Positions 28,413 to 39,819 of a stretch of DNA of 64,000 nt are shown one piece after another. This stretch comes from Entoloma clypeatum (lineage: Eukaryota; Basidiomycota; Agaricomycetes; Agaricales; Entolomataceae). Each line of letters opens with the position of its first letter. The first letter of the stretch is position 1. A model generated the notes under the pieces. That model ran no database searches. It was not told where the DNA came from and saw only the letters and a program-made list of their open reading frames with translations. Location: contig OY751488.1 in the NCBI GenBank assembly GCA_963565915.1, positions 2,728,001 to 2,792,000 on the forward strand, read 5' to 3'. Position numbers and translations under genes: made by a program.

Positions 28413-29275
28413 TTACTTGAGGGGAATGCTATAACATGATCAGCGAGGAGGACCTAACTTGAATCGACGGGCTTACAATCGGGATGCTGGACATTCAGAG
28501 AAAGAAATACGAGTGAGTGAAAACAGACAAATAATCAATCCGAACAGTACTTACAGTGCGTCGCACCAATCTGTGAGAATGTGTTAAGCGGAGGGAAGGT
28601 TTGGAAGACAGATCGGAGAGACGTACACCAGGGCGACCGTGCTTGACAGGCTTGTAAGAGCACGAGAACTCGGCAAGGTAATGGCCAGTCATCTCAGGTT
28701 TTATCTCGACAGAGTTGAATACCTAGAAAAACCAACGCTCGGTTCGCTTATGAATCACAAATTCTCTATTTTGAACACACCTTTCCATTGTAGATTCCTA
28801 CTACGCTGCCGATCATCTCAGGGACGATGATCATGTCACGGAGATGAGTCTTCACGACGGCAGGTTTCTCATTCGGGGGTGCCTCCTTCTTGGCTTTGCG
28901 CAGCTTTTTGATAAGTCCCATAGGGCGGCGCTTGAGACCGCGCAAGAAGCGACGGCGAGCGCGGGCATGAACGAGCTAGAGGAGAAACTCAATAAGTGTG
29001 TCCTTTTCGAGGTGACAAATATGTACCTCAACGAACTATCTTTCGCCAGTCAAAAATCGGTGAAACTTTAGCATTATAGCAGACGCACGTCTTCGTTACT
29101 CAGATCCAGAAGTTTCTCCAGCTCGACACCTCGATAAGAGAATGTACGGAAGGTGCGCTTCTTCTTCAGCTCAGCGGCTAATGCTGGGTCGGTTACACTT
29201 GAATCAGCCTATCCCGACATTTGATAATTAACGAGTGCTCTCCGGCGTATATTTTTCTTGGACAGTGCGTACCAT
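28413..29275 (-). CDS. RPS15: 40S ribosomal protein S15 (uS19)
   Basis: Small-subunit head protein near the decoding centre. The first coding exon is just the ATG (29273-29275), followed by a GTACGC...GGATAG intron. The next exon then starts GCTGATTCAAGT and reads [20 protein letters not shown]. Then come [71 protein letters not shown] and the tail GATHSSRFIPLK. The last few residues are spread over three tiny exons: one ends in GCGACGCACT, the next is CATCCCGATT, and the last CATTCCCCTCAAG ends in TAA at 28413-28415. No single reading frame shows the gene whole. Divergent from RPP2, as a ribosomal protein pair. Confidence 0.93.
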
Positions 29276-29624
29276 GGTCGTCGATCGGTCGGTCGGTCGG
29301 TAAGGTGGGGCGAGCGGGGTGTGAATTGTGCCTACTGTGGCTGAGGATGGGAATTTGCAGCACGTGGTACTGTACAGTACCGAGCGCAACACGAAAGTTT
29401 TGGAGGCACTGATGACACTCGTCAATTGCCTGGATAGAATCCACCAGTCTTCCCTTTGCGGATTAAATGTGAGGCTACATCGTGAAGGTGGATGCGATTG
29501 TAGCTGACCCTTCACCTCGTATTTCCAGTGATTTGTGGCTATCGCAACCCATTCAAACATCCAAAAAAGTATGTTTCACAGGCGGACAAGGAACCAGACA
29601 AGTTTTCTTACATGTGCACGCCAG
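29276..29624. promoter_or_regulatory. Divergent ribosomal-protein promoter (RPS15 / RPP2)
   Basis: A 349-bp gap between the two ribosomal protein start codons. It contains four tandem CGGT units near 29283-29300, a G-rich stretch, and a CTGTACAGTAC near-palindrome at about 29370. No named ribosomal-gene element is identified with confidence. Coordinated expression of the pair is expected from their function. Confidence 0.5.
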
Positions 29625-30071
29625 ATGCGCCACATTGCTGCCTACTTGCTTCTCCAAATCGGCGGGAACGCCGATCCTTCTGCGTCTGACATCAAAAAGC
29701 TTCTGGGAACTGTTGGAATTGAAGCAGACGACAGCCGTTTGGAGACACTGATCTCGGAGCTCAAGGGCAAAACCATCAACGATGTGGGCTCAAATCTAGC
29801 TTGTCCAAGCCATCACTGACACCGCGGACAGCTTATCGCAGAAGGCTCCTCCAAGCTTGCGTCCGTGCCTTCCGGAGGGGGAGGGGCGCCTGCCGCCGTC
29901 GCTGCCGGTGGTGCGCCTAGTGCGGGGGCCGCGGCGGAGGAGAAGAAGGAAGAGAAGGTAGAGGAAAAGGTCAGTTGGTCCACTCTGGTCGGATTCCATC
30001 GGTTGTTGAAACAGGGACATGAATGCAGGAAGAGTCGGACGAAGACATGGGCTTTGGTCTGTTTGATTAAG
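29625..30071 (+). CDS. RPP2: 60S acidic ribosomal stalk protein P2
   Basis: Stalk phosphoprotein that recruits elongation factors. The start [20 protein letters not shown] (ATG 29625) is followed by the P1/P2 dimerisation helices with [12 protein letters not shown]. An intron from 29784 (GTGGGC) to 29831 (GGACAG) leads to [16 protein letters not shown]. An Ala/Gly hinge with [11 protein letters not shown] follows, then a second intron (GTCAGT to ATGCAG). The final exon gives [13 protein letters not shown] and TAA at 30069-30071, the conserved P-protein tail. [10 protein letters not shown] and LIAEGSSKL mark P2 rather than P1. Length is as expected for the family. Confidence 0.94.
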
Positions 30072-30257
30072 GGTAGTAAAGAGAGAATAGATGATTTTTG
30101 CCGCAGTGTCATGAGTTTGATGTGAAAATAAGGTTGGAGCGGGGTAGGAACGTGGGAGTGCCGGCGGACCGGGAGTGCAGGGGTGACGGCATGTGCCGGA
30201 TATGAGACCGGCGGGATGTGTGAGAGGCTCGTCGCTGAGCAGCCCTGCACGCACTGC

Positions 30258-32983
30258 ATGGATTCTTCCTCAACCGCACCCATGAAGGCCCCAAAGCGTA
30301 AGCGTCTCGCAAAGGCACGTCCCCTCCCCCTCCCCCCGCTGTCATCACCCCTCTGATCGATACAGGCCTGTGATGCATGCCACAAAAGCAAGCGTCGTTG
30401 TGACGGAACCGGTCCGTTTCTACCCCGCCTCCATTTCTTGTCTCCTCATCGCTCCTCCCAGCGCCCTGCAGCAACTGGTCGGTCCAGGCCCCTTGCTGAT
30501 GTTCCACTACTCACACCGCAACAGCTACTACGCCTCCAAAACATGCACCTATACCGACGCTTCTGGCCGCCCAGTCCCCGCACCCCGACCGTTCAGGCAA
30601 GAGAGAGTCGACCCCGATTTTCGCCCCATTCAGCCCGGACATGTTTCCGCGCCCCACGACCAAGATCACGTTGCGGATGTTAATCACCAGCCGCAGAACA
30701 ACCACACCCCACAAAACGGCATCCCACGAAAGCGGTTTAGACACGACCGCGGATCCGCCGTTCACACTGACACGATCTCTACCCCCGCCCCCCGTCCCTT
30801 GATGAATGGACCCCCGTCAATGACTCTCGACAAACCTGCCCCCTTGGAGCTTGACCATCCACTCACACGTGAACTGACCAATCGCGAGTTTAATCACCAC
30901 GCTGCCGCGTCCATGTTACTCATGTCCCATCTCTCCAGTTTTCTTCACACACTGCCATCCAGCCCAAGCTATCATCCACAAACCGACCTTTTCTGCCTCG
31001 CTTGCTCACAATCGCGTCCCCGCATATCTTGTTCATGCCGTCTGTGCTCTCGCCGCCCCGCTCTCGAAACAACCTCGTCTCCGCACCAACCCCACACGTT
31101 TTGCTGGGAAGCCCTTTGCACAAGAAGCGCTCTCTCTCATGTTTGATGGCGCCGGAAGGCTGGTTTGCGAGCGCTCTCTCGCTACAGCACAGGCACTTTG
31201 TCTCCTACAGGTTCATGATGTAACAACAAAGGATAAGAACACGTACTGGGACTCAAGGTACCATGGTCAGCAGTCTGATCCCTTACATAGCAGACACCGG
31301 TCTACTCAGCTGAACTGTCCAGATCTGGCTCTCCAAATCGTGGAATCTCTGAACGTCTATCAACCTGATTATCCAACCTTGACGCCCGTACCCTCTCCCG
31401 AGTTCATTCAAGCATCCATCGAACGTGAAGCACTGCGGCGAATATTTTGGCTTATCCATCTCACGGACGTTCTGGGTCACATTTTTTACAAGAAGCCCAT
31501 CGTAAATTTGCGGGAGCAGGGCTTGCGACTTCGTTTACCAGCCGATGAGACGACCTTTGAGCTTGGCGTTTCGACACTTCCAGGCAAGTCACTTCATCTC
31601 ACCGCGACTTCCGGTCTATCAGGCTGATTTGTAATCCACCTGTACTGGAACAGAATATCTGTACCTCCCGGCCGTAAGGACGCAGTACTCTTCCGAATTT
31701 GGCCACCTCATCCGCGTCCTCACCATATATGCCAAGATAGAGGTTGCCCTGAATGAGTTAGTTGGTGAGCGATCCGGATTCTGCGCCTCTCGACCCAGAG
31801 CCCATGACCTACCTAGATCCCCAATCCGGCACGACGCAGGTGGCAGCTCTTGGGGAGGCCGAACAGTTGCTAGAGGTTCATGAGGCAATTCCTTCCCTTT
31901 TCACTATGGCCCTGATCATCTTCATCACAGTCTTGGGCAGGATCACTTTCCGACCATCTTCGCTTTTCAGAATCGACTCTTCAAGTCCAACAGTCCATGT
32001 TTGAAACCAGCTCGAATACGGGCGCCTGGTGTTGGTGCCTCATGCATGTAATCCACGCAGCTTCTGCCCTGGCTCTGAATACCGTCCGTGTCTATCTTTC
32101 TTTCAACCCTCGTAAACAGCCCTCAACACCCTGCATCCTACAGGCTAGACAACGTTGTCAGAAAGGCCCGAAGACAGAGCTGCAATGGGCTATGAATGTT
32201 CTCAATTCGATCATGCAGATGCTCGGTGACCGGGCGAAGAACAGCTTCCTCAGTACGCTTTTCTATAGAAACTCGCAAGGTTCCCTCCTTCTTACTTTGG
32301 TTCGCTGAATCAGTGGGTGCAATTCTCTGGGTACGCATCGGGTGTCACTTCTGCGATCAAATATGCTGTTCTGACAAGTAAGACAGAGTTTTATAAAGTA
32401 CTGTGACCGAGACGACAACCAAGTACGTGGGTGGTGCGCTGAGTACGAGGACGCATGTGGTACCCGTATGCGAGATCTGGCCATGGATTGCCTGTCAGAT
32501 TCCCCTTCTGCCTCCCAGCAGAATTACTTGCCCACACCTCAACAACACGAGCAGCAACAACAAAGACATGGAACAGAAAGTCGTAATCCCCCTGTCACCA
32601 ACGGCCGACCTGCTTTACACCAGCACGACTCCTCATATAGTCGCAAATCGCCTACTGGTGCCTCGTCACCACCTTCGCTAAGCAAGCACCAATACAATTT
32701 TGATCAGCTTTTTCAGAACGGCACTAGTGGAGCCAACATGGGCAATAATGGTGGCGATGGGGGACGTGGCTTAGGAGATGGCCCGCAATCACTCCCTTCA
32801 CTCAAGTCAAGCGGGTTGTTGGATTCATGGAATCATACCACGAGCACGCAACCAGTCAACATGACTCAACGGCAGTCGCCATCACAGAAGCCCACGTCCC
32901 TTCCCTACGAGCTGGATCCCCGAGCGACATCTCTAGTTAGTATGCCGGTTGGACTACAATGGCTTGCAAATGAGTCAAGATAG
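30258..32983 (+). CDS. Zn2Cys6 fungal transcription factor
   Basis: Nuclear regulator with an N-terminal binuclear zinc cluster, CDACHKSKRRC then DGTAP then CSNCYYASKTC (CX2CX6CX5CX2CX6C). The cluster becomes visible only after removing three tiny introns: 30315-30365, 30412-30461 and 30478-30524. The first seems to be a GC-AG intron. A basic segment RPVPAPRP and a Pro/His-rich linker follow, then the fungal-specific transcription factor domain. That domain includes LDHPLTRELTN, ALSLMFDGAGRLV, ATAQALCLLQVHDV, and REALRRIFWLIHLTDVLG. The C-terminal part is Gln/Ser-rich with a QQHEQQQQRH tract and ends in a TAG at 32981-32983. The target pathway is unknown. Convergent with the V-ATPase subunit G gene, 130 bp away. 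Confidence 0.88.
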
Positions 32984-33113
32984 CGGGTTCCATTATCGTT
33001 ATGGCTTCTGTCTCTGTTTGTATCTTCTGGTTTGAGTTTGTATCGTGGTATAACTTCGTCTAGTGTTGCATCAATCCACTGGAGAATTCCATTTCGTAAG
33101 TGCACATAGAATA

Positions 33114-33653
33114 CTACACATCGAGCTTCTTCAAGTTACGATGAAGCTCGGGATTCACGAGAACAACCCGATTGAGCAGCTTCTCGACGACAGCATCCCG
33201 CGCCTGATTGAATGATGCCGTTATGGTGTTGAGCTTGTGTTCAGTCTCCCGGTCCACAGCGCTCTGCGTAACTGACGTCGTTCCGGCATGCTAATGGGGG
33301 GTGAAAGTCCAAGTGGTGGTCGAATCAAAGAGCTGGGCGTACAGCAGATTCAAAGGCTCTGAATTCTTGTTCTTTTGCTTGCTTATATTGTTCTATCTCT
33401 TTGCTCGCCTCGGCTCGGGCATCCTTGAGCTTCTGCACGCGGTCTATATGAAACGTCATACGATGAGAATAATCCACGGGTCACCAACAGAGCGGCTGAA
33501 GTAAGTGATGAAGACACACATTGGCGAGCTTGTTGCACGATCTTCGCGGCCTCTTTCTCGGCCTCGAGGAGAGTCTGTATCCCTTGGGATTGTTGGGCAG
33601 CCTGCTTTTATTTCAGGATCGGTGAAAATGGGCCGGGAGGAATAGCGTACCAT
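33114..33653 (-). CDS. VMA10: Vacuolar H+-ATPase subunit G
   Basis: Peripheral-stalk subunit that pairs with subunit E in the V1 sector of the vacuolar proton pump. The first coding exon is only the ATG (33651-33653). Its intron (GTACGC to AAGCAG) leads to GCTGCCCAACAATCC, giving MAAQQSQGIQTLLEAEKEAA and KIVQQARQ, the family's signature start. The next exon reads DRVQKLKDARAEASKEIEQY then KQAKEQEFRAFE. The last exon reads SAVDRETEHKLNTI and LLNRVVLVNPELHRNLKKLD before the TAG at 33114-33116. About 115 residues, normal for subunit G. The exons are too short to stand out as single reading frames. Divergent from the dsRNA-binding gene with 63 bp between starts. Confidence 0.9.
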
Positions 33654-33716
33654 ACAAGTTGAAAGTCTTCGAGGAAGTACCGCCGCACTGAGTATTAATT
33701 GCAACTCAGCCGAAAC
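33654..33716. promoter_or_regulatory. 63-bp divergent promoter, VMA10 / dsRNA-binding protein
   Basis: The start codons are about 63 bp apart, the tightest head-to-head spacing in the window. The stretch is pyrimidine-rich on one side, with an ATTAATTG core. Start choice for the plus-strand gene is uncertain, so the gap could be longer. Confidence 0.4.
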
Positions 33717-34224
33717 ATGGTTGCAAATCTAAACATCTCTGCAGATGGTTCATTGACCCCAGATAACACCTTGGCCAAACGATCCCGAAGCAACCTCTAC
33801 ACAATCCCAATGACTAAAAGCGGAATTTCCGCCGCAAGCTCATGTTCGCCTACCGTGACATTTGTGCCACCCAAAAACGATTACATTGGTGCTCTTCACA
33901 ACTATCTTCAAGCGAGGCAGGAGGCCAGTTTGCTTAGCTGGGCAGAGTCTCTATCTTCGTCTTTCAAGGGTCCTTCCCAATGGACAGCCCAGTGCAAGAG
34001 TAGGCTACGGTACATCTTCTCTTGTCCTCAATGCCAATCTGACCACCTCTCGTGACTTAGTTGGCGGACAAGTCAAGGGCATAGGATCCGGGACATCCAA
34101 GGTTTTAGCTAGGCAAGCAGCGGCTCAGCAGGTCTGTGAGGTAGGTGATTTCAGACCCATTATATCACCCTGCTCTCATTGAAATTGGATACTGCAGGCA
34201 TTGTTTTGTTTACAGCTCACCTGA
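33717..34224 (+). CDS. Small double-stranded-RNA-binding (DRBM) protein
   Basis: Starts MVANLNISADGSL (ATG about 33717). A Ser/Thr-rich leader precedes one dsRNA-binding domain. Helix 1 and strand 1 are NDYIGALHNYLQARQE... to SQWTAQCK. Removing a 61-bp intron (34000-34060, GTAGGC to CTTAG) gives KIGGQVKGIGSG, then helix 2 TSKVLARQAAAQQVC with the basic K-V-L-A-R face. A second intron (34141-34197) gives EALFCLQLT and TGA at 34222-34224. It looks like a stand-alone DRBM of about 130 residues with no catalytic domain. It might act in RNA silencing or RNA editing complexes, but no function can be assigned. It is the last host gene before the transposon region. Confidence 0.75.
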
Positions 34225-34492
34225 TGTATCTTTGGCACATCAAGTATGGCAACACAATGTGCCATACTACCAGATCTTGGCCACACCACCCAGCTTTTTG
34301 TATGTATGCCATACATCCTAGATACTAGAATGCACTCATATGGTTGTACCATTCATTTTTTGCAACATAATATTTGAGACATAAAAGCCCCTTTAATGTA
34401 GTTCATTTCATTAAACAAATGATAATGTGATACGAAACAATAAATAGAATAGGGTTCAATGTCGTGGACGCCACATCTCTTGCTCTCTCCTG

Positions 34493-34781
34493 TGTTGAGG
34501 CAACGCTAAGTCAAACGACATCGCGAGCCCAAACTTAGGAACGAAGTGGAAAGATGATAAGAGAACTGTATTGCCAAGAGACCCAGCGGGAATCTCAAGA
34601 GAACAAGCTATCGAATACAAGTGAAAGTACCCTACTTATATATGTAAATTCCATGAGGCTGCGTTGTGGCAGCATCATGCTGCGCGATAATGATAAGATG
34701 TCCTCATGTATGATATGATGTAGATAAGATAAGATCGAGATAAGATAAGATAAAGTGAAAAGTGAAAATATGATCATAACA
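34493..34781 (-). repeat. 3' LTR of element 1
   Basis: 289-bp LTR, the 3' LTR in element sense. It matches 40400-40688 at 276 of 289 positions; all 13 differences are transitions. It contains GATAAGATAA direct repeats and the AGAACAAGCT segment (34600-34609). Confidence 0.95.
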
Positions 34782-34792
34782 TTACCCCCTTT

Positions 34793-37700
34793 CTAGATCT
34801 CGACTTCCAGGCGAGATATGATGTCGTCCGGGGTGTCCGTGAAATTCTCATATGGTTTAAATTCCAATCCTTCAAAGATGTTTGCACATAAGCGCCGGGG
34901 TGCATTTGGGTTTAATTTAAAGAAGTCCTCCACTGCTTCCTTGGCATGTTCTAGGTGATCTTCGGGTTCCCACGTGTTGTGGTCCTGAGTCAGACCCTCC
35001 CATTGCACTAAATATTCCAGCTTTCCTCTCTTCAACCTTGAGTCAATAACTTTAGCAATATCGTACTCCTCTTCGCCATTGATAACTGTCGGGTTTGGTG
35101 CCTGCACCCTTTGTGATATAAATAGTGGTTCCTTAAATGATCGGACCCGTGATACATTGATGACCGGGTGGATTTTCCAAGTTTTTGGTAACTTAAGTTC
35201 TACAGCGTGTGACGAAATGATTTGGGTTATGGTATAGGGTCCAATCCATCGTTCGGCAAGTTTCTTTAAGGGTCGGTTCAACTTTAGGTCTTTAGTTGAT
35301 AACCAAACTTTGTCGCCAACTTTGTAAACTGGTGCATCATCCCGTTTCAGGTTCGCATACCATTCCATCTCTTCTTGTGCTTTTACTAGCACTGCTTCTG
35401 CCTCCTCATGAATCTTCTTCATTCGCTCCGCGAATTCTTTTGCCGGTTCTGACTTTTCTGCCCTCCGAGGTTCTACGCCCATCCTAGGGTTAAACCCATA
35501 ATTTACATAGAACAGTGAAAACTGAGTTGCCGTGTGAATTTTATTATTATAGGCAAACTCCGCGGTTGCCATCCATTCGGGCCAATCTGTTTGCCAATGG
35601 GAAATAAATGATCTTAGATATTGCTCCAACTCCTGGTTGATGTGTTCCGTCTGTCCGTCTGTTTGCGGATGGTACGCCGTTGATAATTTAGTTGTGATCC
35701 CCAATATTTTATTTAGTTCCTTCATAAATATTGCCGCAAATTGTGGTCCTCGGTCTGACGTTAACGATTCCGGCAGTCCATGAAGTTTCCAGACTTCGTC
35801 CCAATATAGTTTAGCTAATCCTTCTGCTGAGACTTCATCGCGTGTTTTGATAAAGTGTGATTGCTTTGTCGATCTGCAAGCCACAACTAATACTGTGTTG
35901 TACTCCTGAGCTTCTGGGAGTCCTATGATAAAATCTGCTGTAACATGTTTCCATGGTCCTGCATGTTCCGTGTTTGCTTTTAATTTACCGGCTAGCGGTT
36001 GAGGCACATTTTTTGATCATTGACATCTGTCGCAGCCCTCGACGTATGCTTTGACCATGTTTGTAATACTAGGCCACCAATAATTATGTGTAACCAATTC
36101 CAGGGTCTTCCACTGCCCTGGGTGTCCTGCAACTGGGTTGTCATGGTGTAATTTAATTATTTCCTCCCTGAGTTCCTGACTTTTCGGAACATAAACCTTT
36201 CCTCTATGTAACCAGAGTCCCTGCTCTTCGTGCCATTCATCTGCGCGCAATGTTTTGGTATTTGTTTTTTTTAACTCTTCCACTGCTTTCAACACTTGTT
36301 CATCAAACTCCTTGGCATCCCTGATGCGTTTTAATAGTTTACTTTCTTGTCCATCAATAAGTATGTGACCTCGATCCATTGCTCGCAAGTGGAAGTATTC
36401 AGGTTTTAATAATGTTACGTCTTCGTTGTCATTTTCCACCCCCTTTCTATGATCGACCCTTCTCGAAAGAGCATCCGCCTTTCCCATTGAGGTGCCAGCC
36501 TTGTGTATTAATTTGAAATTGAAACGTGTTAGATACAACACCCAGCATGCTTGTCTGCGATTCAGCTTTTGTCCCTGCATGAAGTACTTGAGGTTTTTAT
36601 GATCGGTCCAGATCTCGACCTCATGTTTGGCTCCTTCAAGGTGGTGTCTCCATGCTTCCAGCGCTCGAATTATGCCCAGCATTTCTTTATTGTGTATGTC
36701 GTAATTTTGTTCCACGTCATTCAATCCTTTAGATAGAAAGGCACATGGCCTCCATTTCTCATCCTCGCATTCCATAGATAGAATTGCACCTGTAGCAAAG
36801 TCCGATGCATCTGATTCTACTCTCAACTTCCAATCCAGATCGATAGATACTAATATAGGTGCTTCCATAAATAATTTCTTTAGCATATCAAACACTTCCT
36901 CCTGTTCCTCTTTCCAATTCCAGATTGTTTCTTTCCTTGTTAATTTATGTAATGGCCCTGCCACTTTAGAGAAGTCTTTGACAAATCTTCGATAGAAATT
37001 GGCCAATCCTAGAAACGACTGGACTTCTTTGACTTTCATTGGTCTCGGCCATTGTTTGATGGCATCTACTTTTGAAGGATCCATTTGAATTCCGTCTTTC
37101 CCAATAATTAACCCTAAGAACTCTATTTCATCTCTGTCAAAGAAACATTTTCCCGGTTTTAAGAATAAGTCGTTTTCCCGTAATCTTTTTAGAATTTCCT
37201 CCATGATTTCACTGTGTCCTTTTTCTCCTTCAGTTGCTACCAATATATCATCAATATAGATAACTACGTCTCCTTGATCAATCAAGTCTCTAAATATGTC
37301 GTTCATCATGGTTTGAAATGTGCTTGGGGAATTATTTAATCCGAAGAACATAACTGTTGGTTCGAAGGCTCCATCTGGGGTTGTATATGCCGCTTTCCAC
37401 TTGTCTCCTTCTTTGATGCGTACATTGTTATACCCCCATCTGAGGTCCATTTTGGTAAACTTTTTCTTTCCCTTTAATTTATCGATCAATTCCGGAATCA
37501 ACGGAAGTGGATAATTATTGCGAACGGTCCAGCTGTTAATATGTCGGTAATCCTGTACCATTTGTTTCTTTCCGTCTTTTTTGGGTATAAAGAATACTGG
37601 TGAAGTTTGTGGTGACTTGGTAGGTCGAATATATCCTTTGCGTAATTGATTGTTTACAAATCTGGATACTTCTTTCCTTTCATCCGGTGACAGGGGATAG

Positions 37701-38680
37701 ACTTTGGCCTTTTTTGGTACGAAATCCGGTTTCAAGTCTATAGCGTGATCCCATGGTTTCCTGACTGGTAATCTCTCAGATGCTTTCTTTTCAAAGACTG
37801 ATAGATATTTGTGATATTTCCGGGGGACAACCTGTTCCGCCAGTACTTCATCTGAGGGTTCTCCCTTAGCTGCCCTGAGCATGTGGATTACTTCCTCCTT
37901 CACTTCTTCCTCATTTTTTTCTACTACTTCTTCCATTCTTCCACCCCATCTGGTCCTTGCAGTTTTATTTAAGTAACATGTTCGACGCATGCCACATTCT
38001 TCTGGGCATCTTGATAATTTAATTTCCGCTTTTTCCCAATCGATTTCTGGATTATGACGTTTCAGCCAAGTATGTCCAACGATAATTTTAGCTTTTCCTA
38101 GGTTGCATGCTTCAAACACTGCTATCTCCACGTGTCCTTTATACCACATAGCCATGACTGCTTCATGCGTGATCAAACCTCCTTGGTTAAGCGTGCCATC
38201 AACATTGTAGACCCGAATGGGGAAAGGTAGTTCCCTTAATTTAATGTTGTTCTTTTTGGCGAAGTCCAGATCTATGAACATCCCTGTCGCCCCTGAGTCT
38301 AATAATGCTTCAACATCAAATGTGCGTTTGTCCTGCAACGTTTCCAGCGTGATTTTCATCATAAGCTCCTTTTCCACAGAAGCGGATCGAATAAAAGATG
38401 GTTCCCCCATAGAGTCCGTTTGCCTAGTTAAGTTATCTGATTCTTTGCAACAGGGAATTAAGCATTCATCCGTAGGGGACAAACCAAGCCTCATTGCCGA
38501 GGGCTCCCCAATGATATAGTTTACAAGCGTATCTAAGTCCGATTCATCTGTGCTATTTTTTTGGGTTTTTACCTTTTTGGGTTTGTCCAATAGTATTTTA
38601 TTGTATGTAACTGCTGCGTCCGTAAGCTTTTGAAACCAAGAATTTACAGTGTCTTTATGTATGTAAGAGTCTATAGGCAA
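34793..38680 (-). pseudogene. Element 1 pol, interrupted by one TGA
   Basis: Polyprotein of protease (ALLDSGATGMFID), reverse transcriptase (YIDDILVATEG, with the preceding MFFGLNNSPSTFQ), RNase H (ESDASDFATGAIL), and the integrase zinc domain (HHDNPVAGHPG... CDRC). Then come the integrase core with DFIIGLP, TSDRGPQF and the QTEHINQELEQ Glu, and a C-terminal chromodomain (EYLVQWEGLTQDHNTWEPE). A TGA at 36017-36019 falls between the zinc domain and the integrase core, and the frame continues unchanged beyond it. Pol lies in the -1 frame relative to gag and is open from before the gag stop. The sequence around the TGA fits loss of an Arg codon CGA. Without stop readthrough, no integrase is made. 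Confidence 0.92.
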
Positions 38681-38715
38681 TTGTTCATATCGATTTGTCA
38701 GAGCCAGCGGGGGAA

Positions 38716-39819
38716 TTACTGGGTGATGTTTACAAAATCCTGCTGCGCTACAGCCTGTCCATTGTTCTGAGCTGGTTGGCCCTGCCGTCCATTATTAGCT
38801 TGGCGCGCTTGACGCCTCACATTGATTTGTCTCAAAATTTCCTCCTCCTCTTGTTCGTCGATCTGTTTGATCATTGCTGCTTGTACCCTGCGCTGCGGCC
38901 GTCTGCAATCTCGGGCAAAATGCCCCTGTCCGCTGCAGTTATAACAATTACCAGGAGCGCGTCTCTGGTTCCTATCGATGTTCATTGCATTTGGATCCCG
39001 TCGTGGTTGCTGCTGTTGTTGTTGTTGACCGTTTTGTTGTTGAGGACGGTACCCCCCATTCTGTTGTTGCCCAAAGGGCCTCTGTTGCTGCTGCTGCTGT
39101 TGTCCATATGTGGGCCAATTGCCCCATGTGTTACGTTGTTGTCCAAAGTTATTGCCAGTCCTCATGCCTGGTCTTGCTGCAAAAGTCTCTTCCGCTCTGC
39201 CGATTGCCAAAGTTTCTTCACAGGTGCCCTGCACCGTGGACTTTCTCCTCCCTTGCTGGAAGAGTTGTTGCATGATAGATTCCTTGGCATTCCTTTCCAA
39301 AAGGGTTACACCGTGCCTTTCCTCGATCTTGCCCTTGATCACCAGGGTCCCGAATTGCATAATCCAATCATCGGTCTTCATTGAACCTTGCTTAAAGCTC
39401 TTGATTTTGGATTGGGCCCATTCGATCTCAGTGGTGGGACGAAATCTCGTTGTGATTTCACTGACTAGCTCTCGGTACGTTGGCCAATCTTCTGATTCCA
39501 TACATTGATTCAAACGGGTTTCCCCGTAAACTCCTGCCGTGGGACCGTCCAATCGCGACCACACTGCAATGCACACTTCTTCTTCTCCATTGAATAGCTC
39601 TTGGTTTACCCTGAGCCATGCGAGCATCTTAGTCCACCATACTGTGAACGTTGCTTTGGATCCATTGTATTTGCCGGGATCCGCGGCGACTTCTAATTTC
39701 CTTCCACGATTGTTGTTTTGTGGGGGGGGGTGATTGAACAGTGGTATCAGAGGTAAGGGTGATGGTGCGTGGTGTTGTTCAAATTCTTCGTCAAATTGGG
39801 CATTGGTGCCTTCAGCCAT
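38716..39819 (-). CDS. Element 1 gag, 367 residues
   Basis: Structural protein that builds the particle. It has a proline-rich N-terminus, then the retrotransposon gag fold (KATFTVWWTKMLAWLR... SEITTRFRPTTEIEWA). A glutamine-rich stretch follows, with runs of up to seven Gln encoded by CAG/CAA repeats (about 39000-39110). A single CCHC zinc knuckle, CYNCSGQGHFARDC, comes next, and then a basic/acidic coiled tail. The frame is intact. It ends in TAA at 38716, and pol follows in the -1 frame. I see no classical X XXY YYZ slippery heptamer right before this stop, so how pol is expressed is unclear. Confidence 0.92.
   Translation of the reverse strand: MAEGTNAQFDEEFEQHHAPSPLPLIPLFNHPPPQNNNRGRKLEVAADPGKYNGSKATFTVWWTKMLAWLRVNQELFNGEEEVCIAVWSRLDGPTAGVYGETRLNQCMESEDWPTYRELVSEITTRFRPTTEIEWAQSKIKSFKQGSMKTDDWIMQFGTLVIKGKIEERHGVTLLERNAKESIMQQLFQQGRRKSTVQGTCEETLAIGRAEETFAARPGMRTGNNFGQQRNTWGNWPTYGQQQQQQQRPFGQQQNGGYRPQQQNGQQQQQQQPRRDPNAMNIDRNQRRAPGNCYNCSGQGHFARDCRRPQRRVQAAMIKQIDEQEEEEILRQINVRRQARQANNGRQGQPAQNNGQAVAQQDFVNITQ

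Noticed and set aside
33996..34061. Apparent frameshift in the dsRNA-binding gene
   Set aside because: A 61-bp intron (34000-34060, GTAGGC to CTTAG) restores a perfect binding domain, so no mutation is needed.
36005..36019. TGA in element 1 pol as programmed readthrough
   Set aside because: Possible in principle, but the same CGA-type TGA pattern recurs in clearly dead genes nearby, so mutation is simpler.
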